From Chromera velia (Eukaryota > Sar > Chromeraceae): a DNA stretch of 35,732 nucleotides. The notes beneath the pieces are model-generated. The model searched no databases. It was not told the origin of the DNA and saw only the letters and a list, made by a program, of their open reading frames with translations. The position numbers and the translations under genes were made by a program. This document shows positions 9,899 through 20,494 of this stretch, piece after piece; within the stretch, counting starts at the first letter, position 1; every line of letters starts with the position of its first letter. Location of the stretch: NCBI GenBank assembly GCA_018398765.1, contig JAHBMJ010004392.1:43850-79581 (forward strand), given 5' to 3'.

Positions 9899-11492
9899 AT
9901 GCTGCGCTGCCGACTCGGGGCACTTACTGCCTCCGTGAGAGTCGCAAGATGTCCTGGAGGAGCTCACTCAGCAAGTTGGCAGCCTGGGGGGACATCTGTT
10001 CGGAAACGTTTGTTCCTTTTTCCTGACTCTTTTGTTGTTCCTCCAGAGACGTCCGGAGCCGTGTCCACGATCCGCTTGCACCCCCACCTTCAGCAGCAGT
10101 CTTTCTCCACGCGCCGACGACTTCCTCCAAAAATTTACTCCATGGAAGAGTATGAAGACGAACCAGCCCCTCCGATGTTCACAGCCGAGTGGTTCTTTGA
10201 GAAGATCCCAGAGAGGTTCCATCCATACATTCGACTGGCCCGACTGCACCAGCCTACCGGTACTCTCCTCCTTTTCTGGCCCTCTTTCTGGGGCCTCACG
10301 GTTCCTTGCCCACCTGGTGCCCTCCCTGACCCCCTCTTGGTCGGAACCTTCGCTGCCGGGGCCCTCGTCATGCGCTCTGCAGGGTGCATCATCAACGACC
10401 TGTGGGATAAGGACCTGGACGCGAAGGTACGTACGTCTGTAAAAAGAAAGTCAGACATGACAGACAGTCAGTCAGGATGACTGACTGGCAGACAGACAGA
10501 CATCTCCATGTGTTCTTTTCTTCTCCCCCTTTCTCGTTCCATTTTTCCTCGTTGCTGCTTTCCTCCTTCTCTTCTAGCTTCCTTCCTTCCTTCCTTCCTT
10601 CTTCGTTCGTTCCTTGGTGCTTGCTGCCTTCATTCCTTCCTTTTTCGTTCCTTGCTTGCTTGTTGCCTTCATTCCTTGTTTGCTTGTGCAAATACATGCA
10701 CAGAAGAGTCGTGCGAATGTGTGCAGGTCGAGCGAACGAAGACACGCCCCCTTGCGTCTGGAGAGATCACTTCTCAGCAAGGTTCGTTGCTTTCTTTCCG
10801 AGTCAAATTAGAAGCGCTTCCCTTCGCGTGTGCATAAGGGGGGCTCAGGCGACAGACAGACGGATGGATGGATGACTGTACGGTGGATGGATCGATGAAG
10901 GGGCGTGTGAATACGTGCAGGAGGGAGGGGAGGAGGCATGGGGGGACGCTCGACCAGCAGAAAGGAGTCGACTGCACGGATTAATGCAAAATACAGGCGC
11001 AGGGAGACTCGGAAAAAAGAAAAAAAACACACAGCCACCAGAACGCACACACAGAGGGACAGACACTGCGAGCCTGCACACAGCGGGAGCAGGCTCACAC
11101 TTGCAGAAAAGAAACCGGGGCGGGAGGATGAAAGTAATGCGGATGGATGTCTATCATTGCAAAGACATGCAGGCAGATGTGTGAAATCAGTGCCATTTGC
11201 AAGGCCCAAAAGGAAGTGGAGGCAAAAATGCAAAAAGAACGATCGACGCAAAAAAAGAGGGAAGGACCGGGAAAGGGTGTGTGTCAAGCAGCACGTTTTG
11301 CACGGAGAACGCCGAGCCCTGCTTTGTCTACATATGAAACAGAACAAGAGAAAAGAAGATTTGAGCACGGTCGTGTCTGTCAGGCTTTTGTTCTCTACTC
11401 TTTTCTTGTTTCGTCCTACAGTAAGGTTTCGTTCTTTCCAAAGAGCCCTCTCAGCTTTTCTTGCACAATCACTCTCTTGGGGATTCAATCCG

Positions 11493-11532
<40 letters not shown>

Positions 11533-11930
11533 TGTGTGTGGATCGGAGAGACGTATTCGATTCACTATCTCTTTTCAGCCAGACTCTTCACCACATCTAC
11601 TATTCCTAGATGCTCCCGGCCGGACGATCTGCTTCCTGCCTGCCTCTGCTGCAGCGCAGTACTATCTGGCAGGGCACCTTGCATTGGGTCTGGGTTGTCT
11701 CCTCCAGCTCAATTGGTTCAGGTAGGTGGGGGGTTCGTGGATTTTCCTTCCTGTCTCTCGCTCTTCTATTCCTCATGGCTCTCTCTCTTACTTCCGCTTT
11801 CGTCTCTTATGTGTCTGTCTGATTTCTTCTTGCTTCGCTCTTCTGTCTTCGCTTTCTCCGCGTCTCTCTCTTCCCTTTCTCCGCACCTATCGATCGAAGT
11901 GAGACGTTTAGCTCTTCTGGAAGTGTCTGC

Positions 11931-11987
<57 letters not shown>

Positions 11988-14610
11988 TGTATGTGTGTGT
12001 ATGTGTCCCCGACTCCAGAAAAGATAAGGAAAGAAGATCACTACGTTATGTGCGCCCGCCTTCGCCGACAGAGGAAGAACCGACGAAAAAGAGACAGCAT
12101 ACCCGAAGAGACGCAGGCAGGCAAAAAGGAAGAACCGACAGAGGAAGAACCGACGAAACAGAGAAGTCGTCAGATAAGGAGGGAATGAAGAAGGAAAAAA
12201 GATGGAACCAACAAAAAAGATGAAAGAAAAAAAGGAAGAGAGAAAGAAAAAGACAGGAGGATTGAAGGAAGGAAGGAAAGAAGCTGGATGAAAACAGTGC
12301 CTGTCGTTTGTCTGTCTGCCTGCCCGCAGTGTCGCCCTCGGCACCTCTTCACTTCTACTGGTGGTGGCGTACCCCTACATGAAGAGAATCACCCACATGC
12401 CCCAGTTGTTTCTCGGATTCACCTTCAACTTTGGTGTGCCTCTGGTCAGTCAGTCAGTTAGTCAGTCAGTGGTTCCGATGGTCGATTGTATGGTCGTTCT
12501 GTGACAGTGCGCAGGGGTACAGAAGGAGAGAGGAATTTAAATCCAGACAGTGCGCAGGAGCACCCAATCCCCCCCCCTTTTCAATCTTCAGTGTTGGGTC
12601 TTCGAGGTCCTCTCTGCACGGTCCGCTTGTTTCTCTTCTCTTTTCTTCTCTGCATGCACACATGTTCGTTCCCCTACTTCCTCCTCCTCCCTCACCCATG
12701 CACCCACCCCCTTCCTGCCCTCCAAGCCACACAATTCTCCTTCGCTTCACTCGCAGCCCTCATCGGCTGCCGTGTGCTGATCTTTCAGTCAGCTTGCAGC
12801 GTTCATTTTGTATTTTGAAGTTCCTTGCCTTCCTATGCCTTCCTGTCTGTAGGGCTTCGCGGCTGCTACAGGTGGTTTGACTCCTGTGAGTTTATGGCTT
12901 CCTCTCTACCTCACAGGCGTGTGCTGGACCCTGGTGTATGACACCATCTATGCAATGCAGGTGGGTGGAGAAGAGAAGAGGAGAGAAGAGAAAAGAAGAG
13001 AAGAGAAAGACAGAGGCGGCGTGCGGCTCTCTCTCATTCTTTTTTCATTCGCCTGCCTCTATGTCCTCTTTTCTGTATACATACATGCAGGTCGTTTCAA
13101 GTCCTTTTTCCCGTCTGTTTTTTGTGTTTTTTTCTGTAAAAATCTCTCTGCCTTGCAAGGAAAGCATCCGTTCATACCGTCAGGCAATCTTGTGCTTCCC
13201 TTGGTTGACCGATCAGAGAGCTTGTCGCAAACAAACGAACGGATGGAAGGTACAAATGAGTGAATGAATGAATGCAGGACAGGAAGGATGACGTCGCTGC
13301 GGGAATCAAGTCGACCGCCCTTCTTTGGTGGGTCGTCTGTCTCGCCGAAGCGCTTCTTGCTTCGATGTGTTCATTCATTTTATCCCTTCGATCGTCGTAC
13401 TTTTGTGCTTTTTGCTTTGTTGGTGTGTTGGCTCGTTGGCTCCACGGTGCATTGTCGAATGGGCGCACTCCGTGCTTTGTCGTCCAGTCCACTGAGTGAC
13501 TTCAAGAGTCCTTCCAAAGAGCATGTTTAAACAAGCGCCCCATGCAACAACCGGAGGACAAAAGGAAGAAACGGAGGGGGAAAAGAAGGGAGGAAATGGA
13601 ACTCAAAAGAACAAACGGACGGAGAGATAAAGAACTGAAATAAATGTACGGAGGTGAAGGAGCCGAGAATGAGTGAAAGCAGCGCCCGCCGAGAACTGCG
13701 GTCGATGAAAGGAAGGCTGCTGGCGGCCCATCGAGAGAGCATCTTGCTGGCTGCTTGCGTTTACTGACAGGCGCCAAGCAACGAACAGCTTACTTAACTC
13801 GTCGTGATCAGAGGAGCGCGTCTTGAAGCGCGTGCGTGCGTTGCATCGATCGATCTATCGGCGGATCAGAAGAGGGGACTCGGAGGGGGGAAAAAAAGAA
13901 TTGGACTCCCGGCTGATTGAATCCGGCAGGCAGGAGTCTAGCACGCCATCGGTTAATCCTGCGCCCGCCCCCAGCATTTATGTGAGCATGCTTCCTGCCG
14001 TCCAGCATTTACGGGGGTCTGTCACGGACTCTGTTTCTGTGAGATATTCTTTGCATGTTTTCTCCATTGCCTCCTCCCGTCTAACTTCTCATTCGATCTC
14101 GCGTGCGACGCTCTCCTTAATTGCAGGGGAGATCAGACGCGGGAAGTTATGTCGCTGTTTGCCCTGTCCACCGTGCCTCTCCTTTGGATGACTGGTTTTG
14201 CAATGGATACGTTCGCGGTCGGTGGTGCTGATCGAGATGGATAGCAGAGGGGGGGTCCCGATGTAGTCGAGTGGTCTTGTAGTCCCGCATGCGGACAGGC
14301 ATGGATGTGGAAACGGAACAGAAAAAAAAATGCCTAAATTCTGGCGGTAGTGCAAGTGTACGCGAAGAGAACGTTGTGGGCTGGATCTATGGAAGACAGA
14401 GCTGCAGGAAGGCTGCAGAGCCACAGCCAAGCTTTTTCTTTTCGCAAATGGCCGTGTGATAGAAAATGAACAACGAAGAAGCAGCAAGACCGACGGACGT
14501 TGAAACGAATTCCTCTAGTTCTCTCTCTCTCCCTCTCTCTCTCTCCCTCTCTCTCTCTCCCTCTCTCCCTCTCTCCCTCTCTCCCTCTCTCCCTCTCCCT
14601 CTCCCTCCCT

Positions 14611-14649
<39 letters not shown>

Positions 14650-14683
14650 CCTCTCTCTCTCTCTCCCTCCCTCTCTCTCTCCC

Positions 14684-14722
<39 letters not shown>

Positions 14723-16024
14723 CCTCTCTCTCTCCCTCTCTCCCTATCTCTCTCTCTCCCTCCCTCCCTCTCTTTCTCTCTCTTCAGATCGATCGATCAG
14801 TCCTCTTTGCTCAATCCCTCGCTGGGTGGAGTGATTCATTCCATGGAATTCAATCCATTCCTTTCAGCCTCCGGAGGATTCTTCAGCATTTGTGTGACAA
14901 TTTCAAGGCCCCTCTCGAGCTCCTTCGTGATTTTTCATTTCTTGCCGCAGAGGTTGACTGATGCTTTTTGCGCATGAAAGGACACTAGGGAAGGACATCA
15001 GTATGTGAACTTGGCATCGGTCTTCTTCTTTCTGCAGAGGGGCTTTTTCCCATTGGCCTGCTTTCCGGCCCTCTTCATGCTCAGTCAGGTCAGCCCGACA
15101 GCATGGTCTGCGGAACGCCGCGTTGATAAGCTTTTCGTCAGAAAAAAAAGAGAGAAACAGGAAGGAAGGGAGGAAGGAAGGAAGGAAGGAAGGAAAGAAC
15201 AAGGACAAACGAAATGGAAACCGCGGAATCGAGACAGGGAGAAACTCAGTAGGGAGAAGATTCAAAAGTGGAGAAGGAAAGGAAGGAAGGAAGGAAGGGA
15301 GGATCGAAAGTACAGATGGAGAGAAGTTTGGCCGCCACAATGAGACAAGAAGGGGAATTCTTCAGAGAAAAACTTATTCGCACGGTGTAGGCAAGCAAGA
15401 CAACCCATCAATCAGGTACGTGTCAAAGGAAGGATCCGGTGGGCGCGGGGGAGCGGAACGCAAACCAGGAAGAGGCCTGGCGGGACACAGGCATGTCCGA
15501 CACAAATCTTTGCGGGAAGAGAGACCGATAAAATCAAAACTTGAAGGATGTAGCACAGCCGTTGAGTCATTCTCCTTGCTGAAAGATCAGAATGAACTGA
15601 AGGCCCCCTCTTTCATCTGTGAACGATGCTTTCGCAACACCATGTCACAACGATTTCTTGATTGCATTCGTCCCTTGACCGAACTGCCAATTTTCTGCCG
15701 GCTTTGCAGATTTGGTTTTCGAAACTCCATATTCCTTCGGAAGCCGGCCGCACTTTCCGCAGCAGTTGGGTAGTTGGCCTTATGATCTCCTCCATCTTGA
15801 CGGTTGGCACTTCCATGAAGCTCAGTGACGAGAATGAGAGAGGCGCCCTTCAGTTTCCCAGAAAGGGAGATGAGCGAACTCCGGAACAGTTAAGCCAGGC
15901 CGTGGTACTGTCACAGGAGGAATGGGAAAACAGAGAAAAAAACCGTGACGAAGGCGCGGTTGCTGCAACAGTCATTGAGACTGGAGACAGGTTGTCGGGG
16001 GTATCATCAGCGAAGGCACAATAG
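9899..16024 (+). CDS. COQ2: 4-hydroxybenzoate polyprenyltransferase, mitochondrial (UbiA family)
   Basis: Nine exons: 9899-10426, 10727-10781, 11655-11721, 12330-12444, 12853-12960, 13278-13327, 14127-14217, 15038-15088 and 15710-16024 (TAG). All introns are GT-AG, and the joined frame gives 459 residues. The enzyme attaches the polyprenyl chain to 4-hydroxybenzoate in ubiquinone synthesis at the mitochondrial inner membrane. Residues 1 to about 85 are Arg/Ser-rich without acidic clusters, a likely mitochondrial presequence. The membrane core starts near [20 protein letters not shown]. The first Asp motif is NDLWDKDLD (166-174), followed by the [12 protein letters not shown] signature. The second is [13 protein letters not shown] (284-296), followed by GIKSTALL. 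The last helix is [18 protein letters not shown]. About 65 polar residues follow this helix, which is longer than usual for the family. The short exons 6-8 rest on phase and family alignment. Confidence 0.9.
10427..10726 (+). other. COQ2 intron 1 with palindrome and CCTT arrays
   Basis: The donor is GTACGTACGTCTGT, a GTNN array. A perfect inverted repeat of CAGTCAGTCA with a three-base loop lies near 10467-10489. CCTT/CTTC arrays occupy about 10575-10600. The intron ends in GTGTGCAG. Confidence 0.7.
11493..11541. repeat. (CT)n(GT)n compound microsatellite, COQ2 intron 2
   Basis: A CT array passes directly into a GT array, in the sense orientation of COQ2, about 115 bp upstream of the exon 3 acceptor. 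Confidence 0.92.
11931..12004. repeat. (CT)n(GT)n compound microsatellite, COQ2 intron 3
   Basis: This has the same order and orientation as the array in intron 2. Here the GT part is extended by several GTAT-interrupted units. Confidence 0.92.
14519..14785. repeat. Long polypyrimidine (CT/CCCT)n tract, COQ2 intron 7
   Basis: About 265 bases are almost entirely C and T on the plus strand, in mixed CT, CCT and CCCT units. The tract lies in the intron between exons 7 and 8. Open frames here (Ser-Leu-Pro repeats) are artefacts. Confidence 0.92.
15150..15305. repeat. GGAA arrays in COQ2 intron 8
   Basis: Two GGAA/GAAG arrays (about 15155-15196 and 15275-15302) flank a purine-rich spacer. They are complementary to the CCTT array in COQ2 intron 1. 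Confidence 0.8.
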
Positions 16025-16503
16025 CAGAATTCGTCTTGTGAAATCTATAGTGTAAAATGTATCGTTAATTGTAAGGACTAAGCTACACACTAATACATAG
16101 CAAGTCAATCCCCGGGCCTTGACTATGCTTAGCTGTCCTCAGGCTCGTTTTTTAAACTTTGTTTCACGAACGGCTCGAAACCTGGTTCGATCTTATTGCT
16201 AACAAAGCAAGTTTTCTGGTTGAACCTAGGGTTAAACACTCTTTACAACACTCCACAATATTTACATACCAATAAGTTTGTATGCTAGTTTGTGTGATAT
16301 TATTATTTTGAGAATCTGACACTATTAGTCTCAGATGCGATACCTAATGTGACACCATGTAACACTTTTGTTTAAGGTTTTGTAAGATAGGACAAGATAG
16401 GGTAGGAGTAATGTCTGGAGGAGTGGCCTCCTGCCCCAATGCCGAGCGTTCGACGTGCAGCGTCCACGAAAAGCGCATATACGCGTCAAACCTTCCTGGC
16501 CAG
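16025..16503. other. COQ2 3' flank and start of AT-rich region
   Basis: No gene is visible. Base composition falls sharply to AT-rich just after the COQ2 stop codon, and the microsatellite style of the genic half disappears. The COQ2 3' UTR must end here, but no unambiguous polyadenylation signal stands out. Confidence 0.5.
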
Positions 16504-16664
16504 CCCGCACATAGTGACCATGTTTGATTTAATTATATTTGATTTGATTTGATTTGATTTGAGCTTCAACCTCAAATATTTGATATTTCAGGTAAGATTT
16601 GAGGTTAACCTCTTAGGGTTCCTCACTGAGTCACTGACTTACTTCTCTCTGATCATTTTTCTCA

Positions 16665-16823
16665 ATGACAATAGTTATCAGAACATTTCTGATGTGTGTT
16701 TCAAAAATTTAAAAAAATATATATAAAATTATAACTTATAGTTTATGACAATAGTTATCAGAACATTTCTGATGTGTGTTTCAAAAATTTAAAAAAATAT
16801 ATATAAAATTATAACTTATCAGT
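16665..16823. repeat. 80-bp tandem duplication
   Basis: The unit starting ATGACAATAGTTATCAG at 16665 is repeated from 16745 with almost no change, giving two copies with a period of 80. It lies near the left end of the hAT-like element and ends in an AT-rich TATATA segment. Confidence 0.92.
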
Positions 16824-16997
16824 TTCATAAAAAAAAAAGGCCTGTGTGGCAGTGTATATACACTAGTCACTGAGACTCACTCTAGTACTAATAGAGATTA
16901 AAAACGTAAAATTGATAGATTTAAAATTGCATATAACTTTTTGTTGATACGATAAAGTTAGAGCACGTACCAAAATTGAAGTGACAATCACTTAGCT

Positions 16998-17747
16998 TTA
17001 TGGCACTTCCTTTTCTTCTTCTTCATGATCACTTTCTTCAATGTGAATCGAATCGATCGGTGGTGGGAGCTGCTGAGAGCTTTTTCTCTGGCTTTTCGGC
17101 TTTCCAGGAGTGGGTGCTCCTGGGCTTCTATTCGGTTGGCAATGCAGAGAGATGATAACCGGGTGAGACGGAGAACCGCGCACACGTTTGCTATTGCTGT
17201 TGGTGTTAGAACCGTCCTATTTCTTGTGTTGGGGGTAAATATAGAGAGGTCGGTAGCCTTCCTCACCCGGAGTGATAACTTTCTGAGGAGGGGGAAGTTT
17301 CCCCCCAGCCTTCTCAGCATTTGCGTCTGTGGCCGCCTCCTTTGGTTTCAAATTGGTCCTCCCGCCAGGCCCTGCAGGAGCGGCCCCCCCCCCAGCACTG
17401 TTAGCAGCCCACCCGTTGCCTTTTCCCTTGCCTTTCTGGAACTGCTCCACACTGACAGGGAATGTGGTCGCAGCCTTTCAACGCTTGGGGTCAGGGGCAT
17501 GCTGCAATCTCTCGTGGTTCACATCCAAAATGTTCCAGTCATACAGCATGTCTCCGGTAGCGAATCGGTCAAAAGCGGGGTACCTCACCCGTGAATCCGT
17601 CTCGTAGGCGACAATCTGCTTCTCATGCACCTTCACCAACTGAATCACATTTGCCCCCTTTTGCACGGACCATATTTTTTTTGCGTACCCGGCTCTAAAA
17701 ACAAATGCCTCCTTCTTCCTGTTCGACCCTGTCGGATTGTGTGACAT
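16998..17747 (-). pseudogene. Unknown protein relic inside the hAT-like element
   Basis: One reading frame runs from ATG at 17747 to a final stop at 16998, broken only by TGA at 17480-17478 and TAG at 17219-17217. About 250 residues would be encoded. The N-terminal 90 are mixed charged and aromatic (for example KVHEKQIVAYETDSRVRYPAF). The middle is Gly/Ala/Pro/Lys-rich. The C-terminus is Ser/Pro-rich and ends in an acidic EESDHEEEEKEV tail. I do not recognise the family, and it does not look like a hAT transposase. It is richer in GC than the surrounding element, so it may be cargo. The intact frame across 750 bp apart from two stops argues for former coding. Confidence 0.5.
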
Positions 17748-18168
17748 GTCTTTACGGGGTGTAAAATGTTTGCAGACGCTCAAAAAGGGGGCCGTAAAAG
17801 ATGTTCCAGCACCAGAAAAGTTAACACAGCTGTTCGGGAAAACGTCTAGCTGATCGGTTTACCTCTGCATGAAGTAAAAGGGGGTGAAACGTCAATTTCA
17901 GTACAGCTCAAAACTTTTTTTTTTGAGAGCAAACCATCAAGATTTAGGTTTTTTCACTTGAATCAGCATGCGTGACGGATTGGTACTTGCAAAAGTTTTT
18001 TCAGGACCTTCATATTTGAGGTTGAAAGTCATATTGATCAAATATTTGATCGTATTTGATAGGTCTTTAAACACTAGGTCCTCCCTGACTCGATATTTGA
18101 TTTGAGCTTAAGCCCTACCTCAAATCAAATCAAATCAAATCAAATCAAACATGGTCACTACCCGCACA

Positions 18169-18717
18169 GGCCAAAAGACCTCTGCTGTAAACTGTTTACA
18201 TAATAATCAATCAATTACAATCAATTGCATGCGAAAGACTGCAATCAATCAATTCTCACCAATGATGCTGCAGTCTGCCGGCCCGGCGAAGCTCAAACAG
18301 GCTTCAAACGGAGGCATCTCAAGATAAAAAACGGTCAATCGATTAGAGACCTATCTCATTATAGTATGATTATACTTCCTCGGCTGCTAGTCTCTCAATC
18401 CTTTTGTTTCTCCCTCTTTTTTTAATTGTTTGCTTCATTTGCTGCTATGTTGTTGCATACATTGCCTTTTTTTTGTCTTTTTCCTTTCCGTTTGACCAAA
18501 AGATTTGATAGGCTTGGTCTAGTTAAGTGCTTGATACATCTTGCAGGCTGCATACATTTCTTTTGCAACATTCTTTTACGGCGGCTCGTTTTGTGACAAC
18601 ATCCTTCAAAAACTTGTCAATGCTTCCATCTGTCACACTTAAAAGAAACGAAAAAAAAGCAAGCCCGGGCAAGCCTTTCTGTGTTCTTGTTTATTCCCTG
18701 TCTCTATTTTAGCTTTC
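18169..18717. other. Intergenic AT-rich spacer
   Basis: It contains AATC/ATCAATCA repeats near 18205-18255 and T-rich runs near 18415-18485. I see no gene or element end. Confidence 0.4.
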
Positions 18718-20494
18718 ATGACATAATGAGACCTACCAGACTTTAACATCTTTTTAAACTTGAAACATATGATGTTCTGTTATATTTAAATGTTGTTTAT
18801 AAGCTTTTAAATTTAATAAACATTGTTTAAAATGTGATTCTTTTAAGATAAAACCTTAGTTAGTCCTTAAACAAAGAATTAAAGCAGGATTTATTATAAT
18901 TGTCAAACCCTAATGATATTTCAATATCTCAGTTCTTCTAGCGTTCAATCATGTTACTACATAAAGTAATTGAATTTATTTTGTTTTTGATTTTAGAAAT
19001 ATATAAACAAATATCTAAATACAAAATACATACTTATTACTTAGTAAAATAACTTAATTTAAATCATTATCATATCATTATCAATAAGAAATTATATCTA
19101 GAATAAAATATGTTTTTCCATAAATTGTTTTACTCCAGTCACGCGGCAGGTTTTGTCACATTCCACAGTGACTCCTCGTGATACAGTGCCTGAATACTTG
19201 ATTACATAATTGGTAAGAGATTCCATCTCGAATCGATCTCGACGGTCAAGAAGAAAAGAAGTGAAACAAATTGGAGACAACAAAAAAGAGAAGACGAGAA
19301 AGAGATGAAGACTTGAAGTAAAGAGAGAGATGAGCGAATGCGATCCTATTGAAGCCAGCTAGCTGCCTTCTTTGTGTTCACTGAATCTCTCTTCAGGAAC
19401 TGTAAGAATTGTAAGCTTTAAGGTTCAGATAGTCTTCAGTACGCTGACAAAATTATATGGTCGCTTATTTTAGGAAGACTGATCGACAAGAGCCACTTCA
19501 CTAGAAGAAGGAATGACTCGGTCAATTCCATCTTTCTGATCAGACACCAACATGGACAAATGCACTGATTGATCAAATTATGTTACATCCGCGCGCGCGC
19601 ATACTTTATTTTCGCTTTTGGTATCTCCGTGAACGACCATATAAATCGAAACATTAACGCGCGCAAATAAACATAAAAACAAACATAAACATAAACACAA
19701 ACATGAACACACTCATACGCCCACACCTAGTCACCTACACATACATACACAAACACATACAGACGTACACAAACACACAGACACACCCATACACAAAAAG
19801 AAAGAGAAAAAGACAGGCAGACAGAAAGACAAACAGAGAAATCGTCAAACAAGCAGACAACACACATGTGACACCAACAGCATTTCTCCTTTCGTGCGTG
19901 TCAGCATGCATAATTCTTCAATCATGTTCATTCAGAAGGCACAGGTGAAGGAAGAAGGAAAGAGAGGACCGGAAAAAGCAGGGGGGAGACTATTGCCAGT
20001 GACAGGCCCCCTTTACTTCTTCTCATCTGTTCAAGCTTTCATGTAGGAGAATTGCATCTACTTTTCGATTGCATCTATTATGCATCTATTGCATCATGCA
20101 TAATAGATACGCCAAAACGTTTGTAGAAAAATCACCAGATATAATTCATTATTGATAAATTGGATCAAGAAATTCTACTAAGTATATACATTTTATTATA
20201 TTTTGTATTTCAAAATTTAATTATGTGTATCGAATATTTAAAAGAATATTGTATTTATTAGTATATGCAGCTAGTATTATGGTTACTAAAATGTAGCTAT
20301 GGTTTAACATTGATAGAGCTAGCTTTAATCCTTTATTTTAATCATCTTTCATTTTAAGAAAATCACGTTTTAAAGAATGTTTATGAAATTTAAAAGCTTA
20401 TAAACAGTGCTTAAATACAATAAAACATCTTATGTTATTCCTATATTTCAAAGTCTGAAATGATGTTAAAGTCCGGTAGGTCTCATTATATCAT
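18718..20494. mobile_element. 1.78-kb element with long diverged inverted ends
   Basis: From 18718 inward and from 20494 inward (reverse complement) the two ends share ATGAYATAATGAGACCTACC, GACTTTAACATC and GTTTATAAGCTTTTAAATTT in the same order over roughly 120-200 bp, with many substitutions. This fits an old TIR transposon or foldback element. I could not find matching target duplications. The interior holds a CAAACA/ACATAC-rich simple region (about 19670-19800) and a GCGC run near 19590. No protein family is recognisable. Confidence 0.55.

Larger units (their letters stand above)
16504..18168. mobile_element. hAT-like DNA element with TIRs and 8-bp target duplication
   Basis: The ends are TAGTGACCATGTTTGATTT at 16512-16530 and its exact reverse complement at 18142-18160, each followed inward by (TTTGA)n and a shared Leu-like GATTTGAG word. 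Immediately outside are direct copies of CCCGCACA (16504-16511 and 18161-18168). An 8-bp duplication and a terminus fitting YARNG are characteristic of the hAT superfamily. No hAT transposase is recognisable inside, so this is probably a non-autonomous or decayed copy. It contains an 80-bp tandem duplication and a broken minus-strand frame. Confidence 0.78.

Noticed and set aside
10938-11609. 223-residue open frame within COQ2 intron 2
   Set aside because: It is Lys/Arg-rich low complexity ending in a CT/GT microsatellite. The exon homologous to COQ2 starts only at 11655, and no motif was seen.
14466-14961. Ser/Leu/Pro-rich open frames
   Set aside because: They are translations of the CT/CCCT microsatellite in COQ2 intron 7 and have no complex sequence.
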